64,000 nucleotides of DNA from Streptomyces sp. V2I9 (GCF_030817475.1 NZ_JAUSZJ010000002.1:1014501-1078500); one strand, 5' to 3'; numbered from the stretch's first letter, positions 8,865 to 18,840 are shown. Notes: generated from the sequence alone by a model not told the origin. Made by a program: numbers and translations.

Positions 8865-9863
8865 ATGACCGCTCGTCGCAAGGCCGCCCGGATCCTCGCC
8901 CTCGGTGTCGCACCGCTCGCCCTGGCCGGACTGGCCGCCGCCCCCGCCGCCGCGCACGGTTCGCTCACCGACCCGGTGAGCCGGGTGTCCGCCTGTTACG
9001 CGGAGGGTCCGGAGAACCCGCGGTCGGCGGCGTGCAAGGCCGCCGTCGCCGCGGGCGGCACCCAGGCGCTGTACGACTGGAACGGGGTGAACATCGCCGA
9101 CGCGGCGGGCAAGCACCGGGATCTGATCCCGGACGGCAAGCTGTGCAGCGCGGCCAACGACAAGTTCAGGGGCCTCGACCTGCCGCGCGCCGACTGGCCG
9201 GCCTCCGCGATGTCGGCGGGGAAGCACACCTTCGCGTTCCGCGCGACGGCCCCGCACGAGGGCTCGTTCGAGCTCTACCTGACCAGGCCCGGTTACGACG
9301 CCTCCCAGCCGCTCGCCTGGTCGGACCTGGAGGCGAAGCCCTTCGCCTCCGCCACCGACCCGGCGCTGAAGGACGGGTCGTACGTCTTCGACGGCACGGT
9401 CCCCCAGCGCTCCGGACGCCACCTCGTCTACACGATCTGGCAGCGCTCGGACTCCCCCGAGGCGTTCTACGCCTGCTCCGACGTGATGTTCGGCGGCGGG
9501 TCGGAGAAGGGGGCCGGCGTCGGCGCCCGGACTCCGAAGCCCCCCACCGCGCCGTCCGAGGACGCGATCGCCGAGGGCGCCGCGAAGTCGTCGGTCGAGC
9601 ACGACGGCCACGGTGACGACGACGCGGACACCGGGGCGAAGGCCACGACCGCCGCACCGGCGGGCGAGGACCGGGCCGCGACGGGGGGCAACGCCCCGGC
9701 GGTGAACGCGGCGGCCGGGGAAGAGGTGCTGGCCGAGACGGGCGGTTCCGGCAGCAGCACCTACCTGGCCATCGGCGGCGCGGCGGCGCTCTCCGCCGGG
9801 GCGGCCGCGCTGTTCGCCTCGCAGCGCCGCCGGGCCACCACGACGGGCCGGCGCGGCCGCTGA
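8865..9863 (+). CDS. Lytic polysaccharide monooxygenase (AA10) with sortase-type cell-wall anchor
   Basis: The 332-residue protein has a signal peptide ending AAPAAA, so that cleavage exposes an N-terminal His (HGSLTDPVSR), the first ligand of the copper histidine brace. The catalytic domain spans about residues 34-205 and contains the second brace His region (TAPHEGSFELY) and a conserved VYTIWQRSDSPEAFYACSDV end. A Thr/Ala/Asp-rich linker follows. The C terminus has LAETG, a hydrophobic helix and basic residues QRRR, which is a class E sortase signal. It should oxidatively cleave chitin or cellulose while attached to the wall. AAGGAG precedes the ATG by about ten bases. Confidence 0.88.
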   Translation: MTARRKAARILALGVAPLALAGLAAAPAAAHGSLTDPVSRVSACYAEGPENPRSAACKAAVAAGGTQALYDWNGVNIADAAGKHRDLIPDGKLCSAANDKFRGLDLPRADWPASAMSAGKHTFAFRATAPHEGSFELYLTRPGYDASQPLAWSDLEAKPFASATDPALKDGSYVFDGTVPQRSGRHLVYTIWQRSDSPEAFYACSDVMFGGGSEKGAGVGARTPKPPTAPSEDAIAEGAAKSSVEHDGHGDDDADTGAKATTAAPAGEDRAATGGNAPAVNAAAGEEVLAETGGSGSSTYLAIGGAAALSAGAAALFASQRRRATTTGRRGR

Positions 9864-9933
9864 GCCGCGCAGCGCCCCTCCCCCGGACCCCTGCCGCGTC
9901 CTTCCGGGACGTCGGGCGCGGCAGGACCTGACG

Positions 9934-9977
9934 GGCCGGGGCCCGCCGTCCGCTCCGTCGGACGTCGGGCCCCGGCC
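9934..9977 (+). terminator. Hairpin between convergent genes
   Basis: Arms GGCCGGGGCCCG (9934-9945) and CGGGCCCCGGCC (9966-9977) form a perfect 12-base stem with a 20-base loop, followed on the plus strand by TTTCGG. It lies 70 bases after the monooxygenase stop and before the end of the convergent lipase gene. Confidence 0.65.
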
Positions 9978-9994
9978 TTTCGGCGCGCCGCCGG

Positions 9995-10888
9995 TCAGCC
10001 GATGACCGAGGCGCAGGTGGTGGGGGTGGCGCGGGCCGGGTCGAGGGCGTTGGCCACCTCGTGGAAGGCGATGCGGTCGACGGTGCCGATCGCCACGTGC
10101 TCGGAGAGGTCGACCGGGCACAGGTCCTGGAGCAGGACGTTGCGTACGTTCGGCCCGTCCAGGTACTGCGTGCGGTACGGGGTCACGACCTGGTCGTACC
10201 TGGTCGCTATGACGGTGTAGCGGACGCCGGGCACCGTGTCGCCGCCCGCCGTGAGCTTGGTGATGAAGGGCGATCCGGCGACCTGGTCGGCGAGGCCGGG
10301 GGTCTGGTCGGTGATGAACTTCTCGACGCCGGGGAAGTGCGGGAGCAGCTTGGTGAGGCCGAGCAGCGTCGTGCCGTGGTTGTCCGGGGCGATGCCGACG
10401 AGCGCGTTGACCTTGTCGGCGCCGCCGAGGAACTTCAGGTAGTAGTTCGGCATCATGCCGCCCTGGGAGTGGCCGACGATGTCGGCCTTCGGGGCGCCGG
10501 TGGCGTCGAGCACCTGGTCGACGAACGCGTCGAGCTGTTCGGCGGACTTGTCGATCGGGCCGAGTCCGTGGAAGAACGGCACCCCCGGCAGCTGGCCGTA
10601 GTCGAGGGAGAAGACGCAGTAGCCCCGGTTGACCAGGTAGGGGGCGAGGACCAGCCAGTTGTCGATGGAGTTCCCGAACGTTCCGTGGACCAGGACGACG
10701 GGTCGGGGGTGGGCGGCCGAGGGCTTGCAGGAGTAGTCGTTCCAGCCGCGCGAGGTGGCCGTCTCGGCGGCGGGTGCCGCCGCGGTCGCCGTGGCCGCCG
10801 GGGCGACGAGCACGGTGAGGGCGAGAAGCAGGGCGGCGAGCAGGCTGCGCGTACGGGGAACGCGCGCAGCACGGAACCAGGGCAGCAT
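9995..10888 (-). CDS. Secreted alpha/beta-hydrolase lipase
   Basis: The 297-residue protein starts with a signal peptide (RTRSLLAALLLALTVLVAPA, cleavage near ATATAAA). The mature part shows VVLVHGTFGN (oxyanion loop), the nucleophile elbow GHSQGGMM, and a C-terminal catalytic His in HVAIG or FHEVAN, matching the class 2 lipase group of Streptomyces. It likely hydrolyses extracellular triacylglycerols or esters. ATG at 10888 follows AAGGAG at eight bases. It is monocistronic. Confidence 0.87.
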   Translation of the reverse strand: MLPWFRAARVPRTRSLLAALLLALTVLVAPAATATAAAPAAETATSRGWNDYSCKPSAAHPRPVVLVHGTFGNSIDNWLVLAPYLVNRGYCVFSLDYGQLPGVPFFHGLGPIDKSAEQLDAFVDQVLDATGAPKADIVGHSQGGMMPNYYLKFLGGADKVNALVGIAPDNHGTTLLGLTKLLPHFPGVEKFITDQTPGLADQVAGSPFITKLTAGGDTVPGVRYTVIATRYDQVVTPYRTQYLDGPNVRNVLLQDLCPVDLSEHVAIGTVDRIAFHEVANALDPARATPTTCASVIG

Positions 10889-11177
10889 CGTGGGATCTCC
10901 TTGCGGCTCAAGGGAGGTGCGATGGCGGTGCGCCCTGTGGCCCGGACCACAAGCTTTATGTGCTCATGCCAAATTACGCACGAGTAAGGTCCAGAGGGAA
11001 GTTACGCGTCGGTAAAAAAATGCCGGGCGGGAGACCGGCGAGGCCGCCCCGCGACCGGGGCCGGGGGCCTGGGCGTGTCCGGCGGCACCCGGCCGGGCCC
11101 ACGACGGCCGGCCCGCCCTACGCCCGTTCGGCCCCGCCCCGCCTGCGCGGCAGCCGTCCCGCCGGGACGGTGGGGAC

Positions 11178-12257
11178 ATGACTTTCGTCGACGAGGTGAA
11201 GAACGCCGTCACACCACGGGCCGCCCTGCTCGTCATCGGCGTGCTCGCCCTGCAACTGCTGTTCATCGCGTCCTACATCGGAGCGCTGCACAAGCCCGAG
11301 CCGACGGACGTCGCCTTCGGGGTGGTGGCCCCGCAGCAGATGTCCCGGCAGCTCGTCACCGAGCTGGACGGGCTTCCCGGCGGGCCGCTGGACCCCCGCG
11401 AGGTGAGCAGCGAGGGCGAGGCACGCGAACAGATCATGAACCGCGACATCGACGGGGCCCTGATCGTCTCCCCGCAGGGCCGGACCGACACCCTGCTGGT
11501 CGCCTCCGGCGGCGGCACCGCGCTGTCCGGCGCACTGGAGAGGATCGTCACCCGGGTCGAGGACTCCCAGCAGCGGACCGTGAAGACCGTGGACGTGGCC
11601 GGGGCCTCGTCCGAGGACTTCAACGGGCTCTCGTCCTTCTACCTGGTGGTCGGCTGGTGCGTGGGCGGCTACCTCTGCGCCTCGATCCTGGCGATCAGCG
11701 CCGGCGCCAAGCCCGCCAACCGGCAGCGCGCTCTGATCCGGACCGGGACCATGGCGCTCTACTCGATCGTGGGCGGCATCGGTGGCGCGATCGTCGTCGG
11801 ACCGATCCTCGGCGCGCTGCCCGGCAGCTTCTGGGGGCTGTCCGGCCTGGGCGCCCTGGTCGTCTTCTCGGTCGGCATGATCACGCTCGCCCTGCAGGCG
11901 CTCACCGGGATCGTCGGCATCGGCCTGGCCGTCCTGATCATCGTCATCGCGGGCAACCCGAGCGCGGGCGGCGCGTTCCCGCTCCCGATGCTCCCGGACT
12001 TCTGGCGGACGATCGGCCCGGCCCTGCCTCCGGGCGCGGGCACCTGGGTGGCCCGCTCGATCGCGTACTTCCGGGGCAACGCGGTCACCGGCCCGCTGCT
12101 GGTGCTCTCCGCGTGGGCGGTCGTCGGCACGGCGGTGACGCTGCTGATGTCGATGCGGAAGCGGACGCCACGGGGCCCGGCGGAGACCCCGGCGCGGGGC
12201 GCCGGAGGCGCCGGCACCGGCCCGGCGCCGAGCACCGGCGGATCGACCGCCGCCTGA
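11178..12257 (+). CDS. Membrane protein, ABC-2/DUF3533-like
   Basis: The 359-residue protein has one N-terminal membrane helix (AALLVIGVLALQLLFIASYIG), an extracytoplasmic domain of about 130 residues and then five hydrophobic segments between about 155 and 325, ending in a Pro/Gly/Thr-rich tail. This is the layout of YhgE/Pip-like and ABC-2-type membrane proteins (DUF3533). No partner ATPase is next to it. Function is unknown; export or surface assembly is a guess. The start ATG follows GGTGGGGAC. Confidence 0.65.
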   Translation: MTFVDEVKNAVTPRAALLVIGVLALQLLFIASYIGALHKPEPTDVAFGVVAPQQMSRQLVTELDGLPGGPLDPREVSSEGEAREQIMNRDIDGALIVSPQGRTDTLLVASGGGTALSGALERIVTRVEDSQQRTVKTVDVAGASSEDFNGLSSFYLVVGWCVGGYLCASILAISAGAKPANRQRALIRTGTMALYSIVGGIGGAIVVGPILGALPGSFWGLSGLGALVVFSVGMITLALQALTGIVGIGLAVLIIVIAGNPSAGGAFPLPMLPDFWRTIGPALPPGAGTWVARSIAYFRGNAVTGPLLVLSAWAVVGTAVTLLMSMRKRTPRGPAETPARGAGGAGTGPAPSTGGSTAA

Positions 12258-12396
12258 GCACCGGAGACCCGACGGGGGCCGCCCCCCGGCGGCCCCGTCC
12301 GGAACCGGCTCCGGCGACCTGCCCCCCGGGCCGCCCGAGAACCGGACGCCTGAGCACCGCGCGTCCGGCACCGGAGCCCGACGTCCGGCGGAAGCG

Positions 12397-12428
12397 GGAA
12401 GGGCCCCCGGCGAACCGGGGGCCCTTCC
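12397..12428. terminator. Bidirectional hairpin terminator
   Basis: A perfect 14-base stem, GGAAGGGCCCCCGG against CCGGGGGCCCTTCC with loop CGAA, lies between the convergent ends of the membrane protein gene and the protease gene at 12444. Confidence 0.75.
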
Positions 12429-12443
12429 GCGGTGCGTGGAGTC

Positions 12444-13529
12444 TCAGCCGATCTCGGCACCGTAGGCGGCCAGCGCCTCCGGTACCGGCTGGAAGAAGGT
12501 CGTGCCGCCCGAGGAGCAGTCGCCGCTGCCGCCCGAGGTCAGACCGAGTGCGGTGTCGCCCGCGAAGAGGGCGCCGCCGCTGTCGCCCGGTTCGGCGCAG
12601 ACCGTGGTCTCGATGAGACCGTTGACGACGTCGCCGTTGCCGTAGTTGACCGTGGCGTCCAGCCCGGTGACCTCACCGTCGTGCAGCTGGGTGGTGGAGC
12701 CGCTGCGGGTGACCGCCTGGCCGACCGTGGCGTCGCCCGCCCTGCTGATCGCCCGGGTGGAGCCGTTGTACAGGTTCACCTCGCTCGGGTGCGCGGTGTC
12801 CGAGGTGTACTTGACCAGGCCGTAGTCGTTCTCCGGGAAGCTGGAGCCCTCGTTCGCCCCGATCTCCGAGCCGCCCTGGGTGTCCGACCAGCTGGTGACC
12901 GACTCGGTGCAGTGGCCGGCGGTGAGGAAGTACGGCTGGCCGTCCTTCACCACGTTGAAGCCGAGCGAGCAGCGGGAGCCGGAGCCCCAGATCGCGTCGC
13001 CCCCCGCGATCAGCGGCTTGAACTCACCCGTGGTCTTCATGAGTTCGGCCTTGCCGCCCAGACCGTCGACGACCGCCGAGAGCTTCTTCCAGGCGGCGCC
13101 GTCGACCGTGCTGTCGGCGGTGACGCGCAGCTTGTTGGTCACCGGGTCGACCGCCCAGGAGGTGCCGGGGATCGTCGCCCTGTCGGTGAGGGCCTGCCGG
13201 GCCGACTTCAGCTCCGCGAGGGAGTTCTCCACGATTCTGGCCTTGCCGCCGGCCTGGCGGACCCGCTCGGCGGCGGCCTCGTCCACGACGTTGACGACGA
13301 GGGCCTTCGCCTTCGTGTCGTAGTACGTCCCGGCCGCGTCCGCGCCCAGGTCCCGGTCGAGGGTGGCGGCCAGCTTCCCGGCCGCGTCCGCGCTGAGCGT
13401 CTTGGCCTCGAACCGCGGTACGTCGTCACTGGCGTTCGCAGTCTGGAACGTGAGTCCCGCTGCGACCAGGGCCGCGACGGCCGACCCGGCGGCCATCGTG
13501 CGCTTCCTGGATATGCGTCGGTGCTTCAA
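12444..13529 (-). CDS. sprD: Streptogrisin D-like secreted serine protease precursor (S1 family)
   Basis: I start at TTG 13529 because a strong AGGAGGAGG lies six bases upstream; a longer frame to 13565 lacks a site. The 361-residue precursor has a twin-basic signal ([14 protein letters not shown]), a long propeptide that matches the alpha-lytic protease pro-domain type, and a mature domain starting near [14 protein letters not shown]. The triad is visible: His in TAGHC, Asp in ENDYG, Ser in GDSGG. From memory the mature part is closest to S. griseus protease D, a chymotrypsin-like enzyme. The propeptide should guide folding and be removed by autocleavage after secretion. Confidence 0.85.
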   Translation of the reverse strand: MKHRRISRKRTMAAGSAVAALVAAGLTFQTANASDDVPRFEAKTLSADAAGKLAATLDRDLGADAAGTYYDTKAKALVVNVVDEAAAERVRQAGGKARIVENSLAELKSARQALTDRATIPGTSWAVDPVTNKLRVTADSTVDGAAWKKLSAVVDGLGGKAELMKTTGEFKPLIAGGDAIWGSGSRCSLGFNVVKDGQPYFLTAGHCTESVTSWSDTQGGSEIGANEGSSFPENDYGLVKYTSDTAHPSEVNLYNGSTRAISRAGDATVGQAVTRSGSTTQLHDGEVTGLDATVNYGNGDVVNGLIETTVCAEPGDSGGALFAGDTALGLTSGGSGDCSSGGTTFFQPVPEALAAYGAEIG

Positions 13530-13971
13530 CTTCGGCCTCCTCCTGTGGGGCCGTGCACGGGACAAGTGGGGTGTCCGTGCACGGAGGGGATGGGCCGCTC
13601 ACTATTCCGAGGCACCGAATCGCGCACAAGGCCGACTTCTGGACGTGCACACGACACCGACGCTTCGCACGCGAGGCGTTCACTTACCGGGGGTCACGCC
13701 ACGTCGGTTCCGTTTGCGAACACCCGGTACGACCGAGAACGGCACCCGCGCACGGACCGGTCCTGTCCGGTATTCGCCTCCCCGGTCCGGATGACGGGGC
13801 GAACCGTCCGGATGTCGAAGGAATCGTCCGCCGGGAGCCCCTCGGGACCTTCACAGTTCCCGGCGGTCGAACAGTCCCCGTAACGCCTCTGATGGGTCAT
13901 CATCGAAGCGGCGACACACGCCGGGCACACCGTGTCCGGGCCGGCCGGGTGACCGAGCGGAGGAGGCACGG
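13530..13971. other. Intergenic region with divergent promoters
   Basis: These 442 bases separate the protease gene from the divergent hydrolase gene. Short open frames on both strands lack coding bias. The region should hold both promoters, but I do not see a convincing -35/-10 pair. Confidence 0.5.
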
Positions 13972-14859
13972 GTGCGCAGTCGGGTGCTCGCGGCGGACGG
14001 GCGGCATCTGATGGTGGAGCGCCGGGGGGACCCACGGGGAAGACCGGTCTTCCTGCTCCACGGCACTCCGGGCAGCAGGCTCGGTCCCGCTCCCCGCTCC
14101 ATGGTCCTGTACCAGCGCCACACGCAGCTGATCACCTACGACCGGCCGGGGTACGGCGGCAGCGACCGCCACGCCGGCCGCCGGGTCCGCGACGTCGCCG
14201 AGGACGTCCGGGCCATCGCCGACTCCCTGGGCCTCGCGCGCTTCGCCGTCGTGGGCCGCTCCGGCGGGGCCCCGCACGCGCTGGCCTGCGCGGCGCTGCT
14301 GTCCGAGCGGGTCACCCGTACCGCGGCGTTGGTCGGGCTCGCGCCCCGCGACGCGGCCGGCCTCGACTGGTTCCACGGCATGGCCGCCTCCAACGTGGAC
14401 GCGTACTCCACGGCGGCCGCCGACCCGGACGGGTTCGCGGAATCCTTCACCCTCCGCTCCGACCAGATCCGGCAGAACCCGGTACGACTCCTGGACGACC
14501 TGCGCCGCGAACTGACCGACTCCGACCGGGTGGTGGTCAACGATGCGGGCATCCGGTCCATGCTGCTGCGCAACTACAGCGAGGGACTGCGCACCTCGGC
14601 GCACGGCTGGATCGACGACGCCATCGCCTTCTGCAGCCCGTGGGGGTTCGATCCGGCCCGGATCAGCGGCCGGGTGATGCTCTGGCACGGCGAGAAGGAC
14701 GTCTTCACGCCCGTGGGCCACTCCCGCTGGCTGGCCGGGCAGATCCCGGGCGCCACCGCCGTACTGGAACCGGCGGCTGCGCACTTCGACGCGCTGTCCG
14801 TACTCCCCCGCGTCCTGGACTGGCTGCTGGACGAGCGGGAGCACCTGGACGGCGGCTGA
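13972..14859 (+). CDS. Alpha/beta-fold hydrolase
   Basis: The 295-residue cytoplasmic protein has the hydrolase core: oxyanion motif FLLHGTPGSR, nucleophile elbow VVGRSGGAP (Ser), acid residue in HGEKDVFTP and catalytic His in AAAHFDAL. There is no signal peptide. The substrate is unknown; epoxide-hydrolase and esterase relatives share this pattern. The GTG start at 13972 follows GGAGGAGG at seven bases. Confidence 0.82.
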   Translation: MRSRVLAADGRHLMVERRGDPRGRPVFLLHGTPGSRLGPAPRSMVLYQRHTQLITYDRPGYGGSDRHAGRRVRDVAEDVRAIADSLGLARFAVVGRSGGAPHALACAALLSERVTRTAALVGLAPRDAAGLDWFHGMAASNVDAYSTAAADPDGFAESFTLRSDQIRQNPVRLLDDLRRELTDSDRVVVNDAGIRSMLLRNYSEGLRTSAHGWIDDAIAFCSPWGFDPARISGRVMLWHGEKDVFTPVGHSRWLAGQIPGATAVLEPAAAHFDALSVLPRVLDWLLDEREHLDGG

Positions 14860-14904
14860 ACCGGGACGACCGCGCCGGGAGGACCCGCCTCCCGGCGCGC
14901 GGCA

Positions 14905-17900
14905 TCACACCGCCATCGGCTCCAGCTCACGCCGGAACCGGTCCTGGGTCCGGGCGATCCGGACCAGCGGATGGTCCTCGCCGAGCTGACGCACCAGCTC
15001 GACGACGAGCTCCGACCGCAGCTGCGCCGCCTCGTCCTGCCGGCCCATGGCGTCGAGCGTGACCGCCATGTTCGAGGTCACCGCCAGCGTCTCGGGGTGA
15101 TGGGCCCCGAGCGCGTCGCGCACCTGCACGGCCAGCCGCTGCTCGGTCTCCAGCACGATGTCCAGCTCGCCCAGGTCGGCGGTCGCGCTGGCCAGGTTCA
15201 TCACGCAGAAGAGGGTGTTGGGGTGCTCGTGGCCGAACGTCTCCCGCATGGTGGCGACGACCAGCTTCAGCACCCGCTCCGCCGCCTCCGGGTCCCCGGC
15301 GCCCGACAGGTAGACGCCGAGGTTGTTCTGCGCCGCCAGGGTGTACGGGTGCTTCTCCCCCGGCACCTTCATGTACTGGTCGACGACCTCCTGCGCGGTG
15401 TCGCGCGCCTCCACGCTCTCGCCCGCCGCGAACAGGTCCGCCGCCAGATTGAGGTCGCAGGCCAGCGACTCGGGGTTGGCGGTGGTGTACTTCGCCCGGT
15501 ACCGGGCACGGGTCGCTACCGTGAGCCGCCGGGCGTCCTCCAGCCGGCCCGCCCTGCGCAGCGACACCGCGAGGCTCTTCGCCGCGCTCAGGGTGGCGGG
15601 GAAGGTGCGGCCCATCGTCTCCTTGAAGCTGTTGTACGTCGTGCTGAGCAGCGTCACCGAGTCCTCGTACCGGCCGACCTCCCGCAGGTCGCGCGCCAGG
15701 TTCATGGCGGAGGAGAGGCTGTAGGGGTGGGCCGGTCCGAGCACCTGGGTGCGCAGGTCGTAGACGTCCTGGTCGATCTCGCGGGCACGGGCGTACTGGC
15801 CGACGCTGCGGAGGTTCAGCGCCAGGTTGTTGGCGGCGGCCAGGGTCCGCGGATGGGAGTCGTGGAAGATCTGCCCGAACCCCTCGTGGGCCTCGGTCGC
15901 CATCTCGATGGCCCGCTCGTACTCCCCGAGCAGACCGAGGTCGATGGCGAGGCTGCTGGTGGTCATGTACGTGTGCGGGTGCTCGGGTCCCAGCACCTCC
16001 CGCTGCCGCTCCAGCGTGAACTCGTCCAGTTCCCTCGCCTCCACGTAACGCCCGCGGGTGCGCAGGATGTTGGAGAGGTGGAAGCAGAGGTACAGGTACT
16101 GCAGGTCGCGCTCGCCGAGCTGCTCGCGCCAGATCTCGCGCAGCTCCTCGCCCAGCGCCCACGCGGTCCTGACGTCGCCGCGCTTCCAGAGGTAGCGGAC
16201 CCGGTCGATCAGGAGCCTGCGGGTCTCCGGCTCCTTGCAGTTGCGGGCGTCGGACGGGCCGAGGTGCGGCCAGATCGTCGCGAAGCGCGGCCAGGTCTCC
16301 GGGTTGTCTATGGGCTCGTCGTCGTCGGGCCGGGCGCCGGCCAGGATGCGGTGGACGACGTGCCGTGCCTCGCGCTGCTCCTCCTCGCTGAGCTGCGCCT
16401 TGATCACGGCCTGGACGAGGCGGTGCACCTGGACGGAGTTGGAGACCTGGTCGACCTTGGCGAGGGCGAACCGGCCGATCTCCCGGATGACCCGGCCCAG
16501 CACCAGCTTCTCCTGGAGCGAGGAGTCGTACGGCTTGAGCGCGTCGATCATCTCCTTGCTGTAGAGGAGGTTGGCGGAGATCGGCTCGGGTGCGAAGAAG
16601 GCGCAGAGCTGGAGCAGCCGGACGGCGGCGGGCGAACGCTCCTTGAGCCGGGTGATGGAGATGTTCCAGGTCGCCGCGACCGGTTCGGGGTAGCCGGCCG
16701 GCTGGTTGAGCGCGAGGACCTGGGGCGCCTGCCGGGCGAGCTGGTCGAGGTAGGCGTCGATGGGGGTGGCGGTCTCCGCGATCCAGGCGGCCGCCTGCTC
16801 CACGGCGAGCGGCAGGTCGCCCACCGCGGTGGCCACCTGGTCGGCGTCCTCGTCGCTGAGCCCCGGAGCCCGGCGCTGGAGGTGCTCGATCGACTCCTCG
16901 CGGAGGAAGACGTCCACGGGCAGCGCGTCGCCGTGCTGGGACCAGCTCTGGTTGCGGGAGGTCACCAGGATGTGGCCGGAGCCTCCCTGCGGGAAGTAGC
17001 GGCGCAGTTGCTCGGGGTCGTCCGCGTTGTCGAAGACCAGCAGCCAGCGGTCCGACGGCACCCCCCGCCGCAGCAGGTCGACGGCCTCCTGGGAGGCGGC
17101 CGCCATGTCGTCGCCGCCCTGGGCGCCGAGCCGGACGGCGAGTTCGGCGAGCGAGGCCACCACGTCGTCGGGCTGCTCGGACGATATCCACCACACCAGG
17201 TCGTAGTCGGCCATGAAGCGGTGCACGTACTCCAGGGCCACCTGGGTCTTGCCGACGCCGCCGAGTCCGTACAGGGTCTGCGGCTGCGGCAGGACGACGG
17301 CGAGGCCGCCGCCGAGCTGGTCGCGCATCCGCTCCAGGACGAGCGAGCGGCCGGTGAAGCCGGGGTTGCGGGGCGGCGCGTTCCAGATCCTCGGCACCGT
17401 GCCGGGGAAGCGCGGTCCGGGCGGGACGCCGTCGGTGATCTGCACCGGCCGGTCCAGGGCCCGCATCACGGCGGTGGTGGCGTGCACCTCGTCCAGCCGG
17501 AAGAGGTCGACCGGGTTGCGGTCGATGTACGGGGAGCTCAGGCGTACGTCCCCGACCCGCAGCGGGACGAGTCGGCGGTGGCCGCTGCCCACGGCCTCGG
17601 CGGCGGTCCGCTCCCACAGCTCGACGGCGCGCTGGGACTTCAGATAGGCGCTGGAGAGCAGCACCAGCGTGCGGGCGGCGTTCTCCGGGGCGGTGTCCGT
17701 CTGCTCCCGGGGCGGGCGCTCGGCGGAGACGTCGCGCGGGACGACCCGGAAGCCGGCGCGGGTGAGGATGGATTCGAGCCAGTCGGCCCACATCCGGTTC
17801 TCCGCCACGTAGCAGAGGTGGAGGTCGGCGGGGAGCGCGGGCCTGCGCCGGGTGAAGGCGTCGCGGATGCGCAGCCGGACCTCTTCGCCGATGGGGGGCA

Positions 17901-18840
17901 TCGAGGTGATCTCCCGGTCGGTGACGACCGCGGTGAGCCGTTCGAAGGCGGAGAGCAGCGAGTTGGTGAGCCCGGCCTCGTCGCCGAAGGTGGCGAGCGT
18001 CTCCTCGTAGGCGTAGTACGGGCGGTACGGAATCTCCACCGCGCCCCAGTAGGCGGTGAGTTCGTCGCCGGTCAGGTTGCGGGGCAGCCGGTCGAACTTG
18101 AGCCGGGCCAGCGCCCGTCCGGCGTCCGCCTTCTCCTTCTCGCCCTCGTCGATGCGCATCGGCACCGGGTAGATGGAGATGGGGCGGCCGGTGTTGCGCT
18201 CGGCGATCTGCCGGGCGACGGAGGCCGCGCCGTCGATGGACTGGTCGCTGAGGGTGAAGCAGTCGACGAGAACGTCCGGGAGGTGGACGGTGCAGATGTC
18301 GGCGATGTCGCTGAGGCCGGTCCGGCTGTCGATGAGGACGTAGTCGTAGTTGGCCTTCATGTCGTCGCGCAGCGCGTCGAAGAAGTGGCCGCCGCCGAAC
18401 CGGTCGTAGAAGTTGTCCCAGTCGAAGGTGGAGACGGTGGCGCTGTACTCGCGGTTCTGCCGCCCGGCGGAGACGAAGTCGAGCGTGCCGCCCTGCGGGA
18501 ACTCCCAGCCCAGCGACTCCGGGGTCAGCGACACGGCGTGCGGCTGGATGCGGGCGTAGTCGCGGTGCCAGTCCTCGGGGCGCTGGGCGGGGCTGGTCGC
18601 GGCCCAGGCGTACTCGGTGATCAGGTCGATCACGCCGGTGGTCGCGCCGAGCGTGGCCGGGTCGAGGAAGGGGTGGAAGAACCGGTGCAGACCGGGGGCC
18701 TCCAGGTCCCAGTCGACGGCCAGCACCCGTTTGCCGTTGGCCGCGAGGATCCAGGCGGTGTTGGCGAGGGCCATGGTGCGCCCGGTACCGCCCTTGTACG
18801 AGTAGAAGGTGACGATGCGCCCGTCACGACCGGCACTCAT
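14905..18840 (-). CDS. fxsT: FxsT: ParA-like / TIR-like / NB-ARC / TPR protein of the FxSxx-COOH system
   Basis: I start at ATG 18840, which overlaps the fxsC stop as ATGA; a longer frame to 19851 is out-of-frame fxsC sequence. The 1311-residue protein has four parts. Residues about 8-320 are a MinD/ParA-like ATPase with deviant Walker A YSYKGGTGRT and VLIDSRTGLSD. Residues about 340-455 are TIR-like (CYVAENRMWADWLE, LLSSAYLKSQRAVELWE). Residues about 490-800 are an NB-ARC/STAND NTPase with Walker A GLGGVGKTQ near 523 and Walker B LLVFDNADD. From about 830 to 1290 run kinesin-light-chain-type TPR repeats of about 42 residues (HPxT...LA...G....A). This is the layout of NLR-like sensors. It is the last gene of the fxsABCT operon. 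Confidence 0.9.
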   Translation of the reverse strand: MSAGRDGRIVTFYSYKGGTGRTMALANTAWILAANGKRVLAVDWDLEAPGLHRFFHPFLDPATLGATTGVIDLITEYAWAATSPAQRPEDWHRDYARIQPHAVSLTPESLGWEFPQGGTLDFVSAGRQNREYSATVSTFDWDNFYDRFGGGHFFDALRDDMKANYDYVLIDSRTGLSDIADICTVHLPDVLVDCFTLSDQSIDGAASVARQIAERNTGRPISIYPVPMRIDEGEKEKADAGRALARLKFDRLPRNLTGDELTAYWGAVEIPYRPYYAYEETLATFGDEAGLTNSLLSAFERLTAVVTDREITSMPPIGEEVRLRIRDAFTRRRPALPADLHLCYVAENRMWADWLESILTRAGFRVVPRDVSAERPPREQTDTAPENAARTLVLLSSAYLKSQRAVELWERTAAEAVGSGHRRLVPLRVGDVRLSSPYIDRNPVDLFRLDEVHATTAVMRALDRPVQITDGVPPGPRFPGTVPRIWNAPPRNPGFTGRSLVLERMRDQLGGGLAVVLPQPQTLYGLGGVGKTQVALEYVHRFMADYDLVWWISSEQPDDVVASLAELAVRLGAQGGDDMAAASQEAVDLLRRGVPSDRWLLVFDNADDPEQLRRYFPQGGSGHILVTSRNQSWSQHGDALPVDVFLREESIEHLQRRAPGLSDEDADQVATAVGDLPLAVEQAAAWIAETATPIDAYLDQLARQAPQVLALNQPAGYPEPVAATWNISITRLKERSPAAVRLLQLCAFFAPEPISANLLYSKEMIDALKPYDSSLQEKLVLGRVIREIGRFALAKVDQVSNSVQVHRLVQAVIKAQLSEEEQREARHVVHRILAGARPDDDEPIDNPETWPRFATIWPHLGPSDARNCKEPETRRLLIDRVRYLWKRGDVRTAWALGEELREIWREQLGERDLQYLYLCFHLSNILRTRGRYVEARELDEFTLERQREVLGPEHPHTYMTTSSLAIDLGLLGEYERAIEMATEAHEGFGQIFHDSHPRTLAAANNLALNLRSVGQYARAREIDQDVYDLRTQVLGPAHPYSLSSAMNLARDLREVGRYEDSVTLLSTTYNSFKETMGRTFPATLSAAKSLAVSLRRAGRLEDARRLTVATRARYRAKYTTANPESLACDLNLAADLFAAGESVEARDTAQEVVDQYMKVPGEKHPYTLAAQNNLGVYLSGAGDPEAAERVLKLVVATMRETFGHEHPNTLFCVMNLASATADLGELDIVLETEQRLAVQVRDALGAHHPETLAVTSNMAVTLDAMGRQDEAAQLRSELVVELVRQLGEDHPLVRIARTQDRFRRELEPMAV

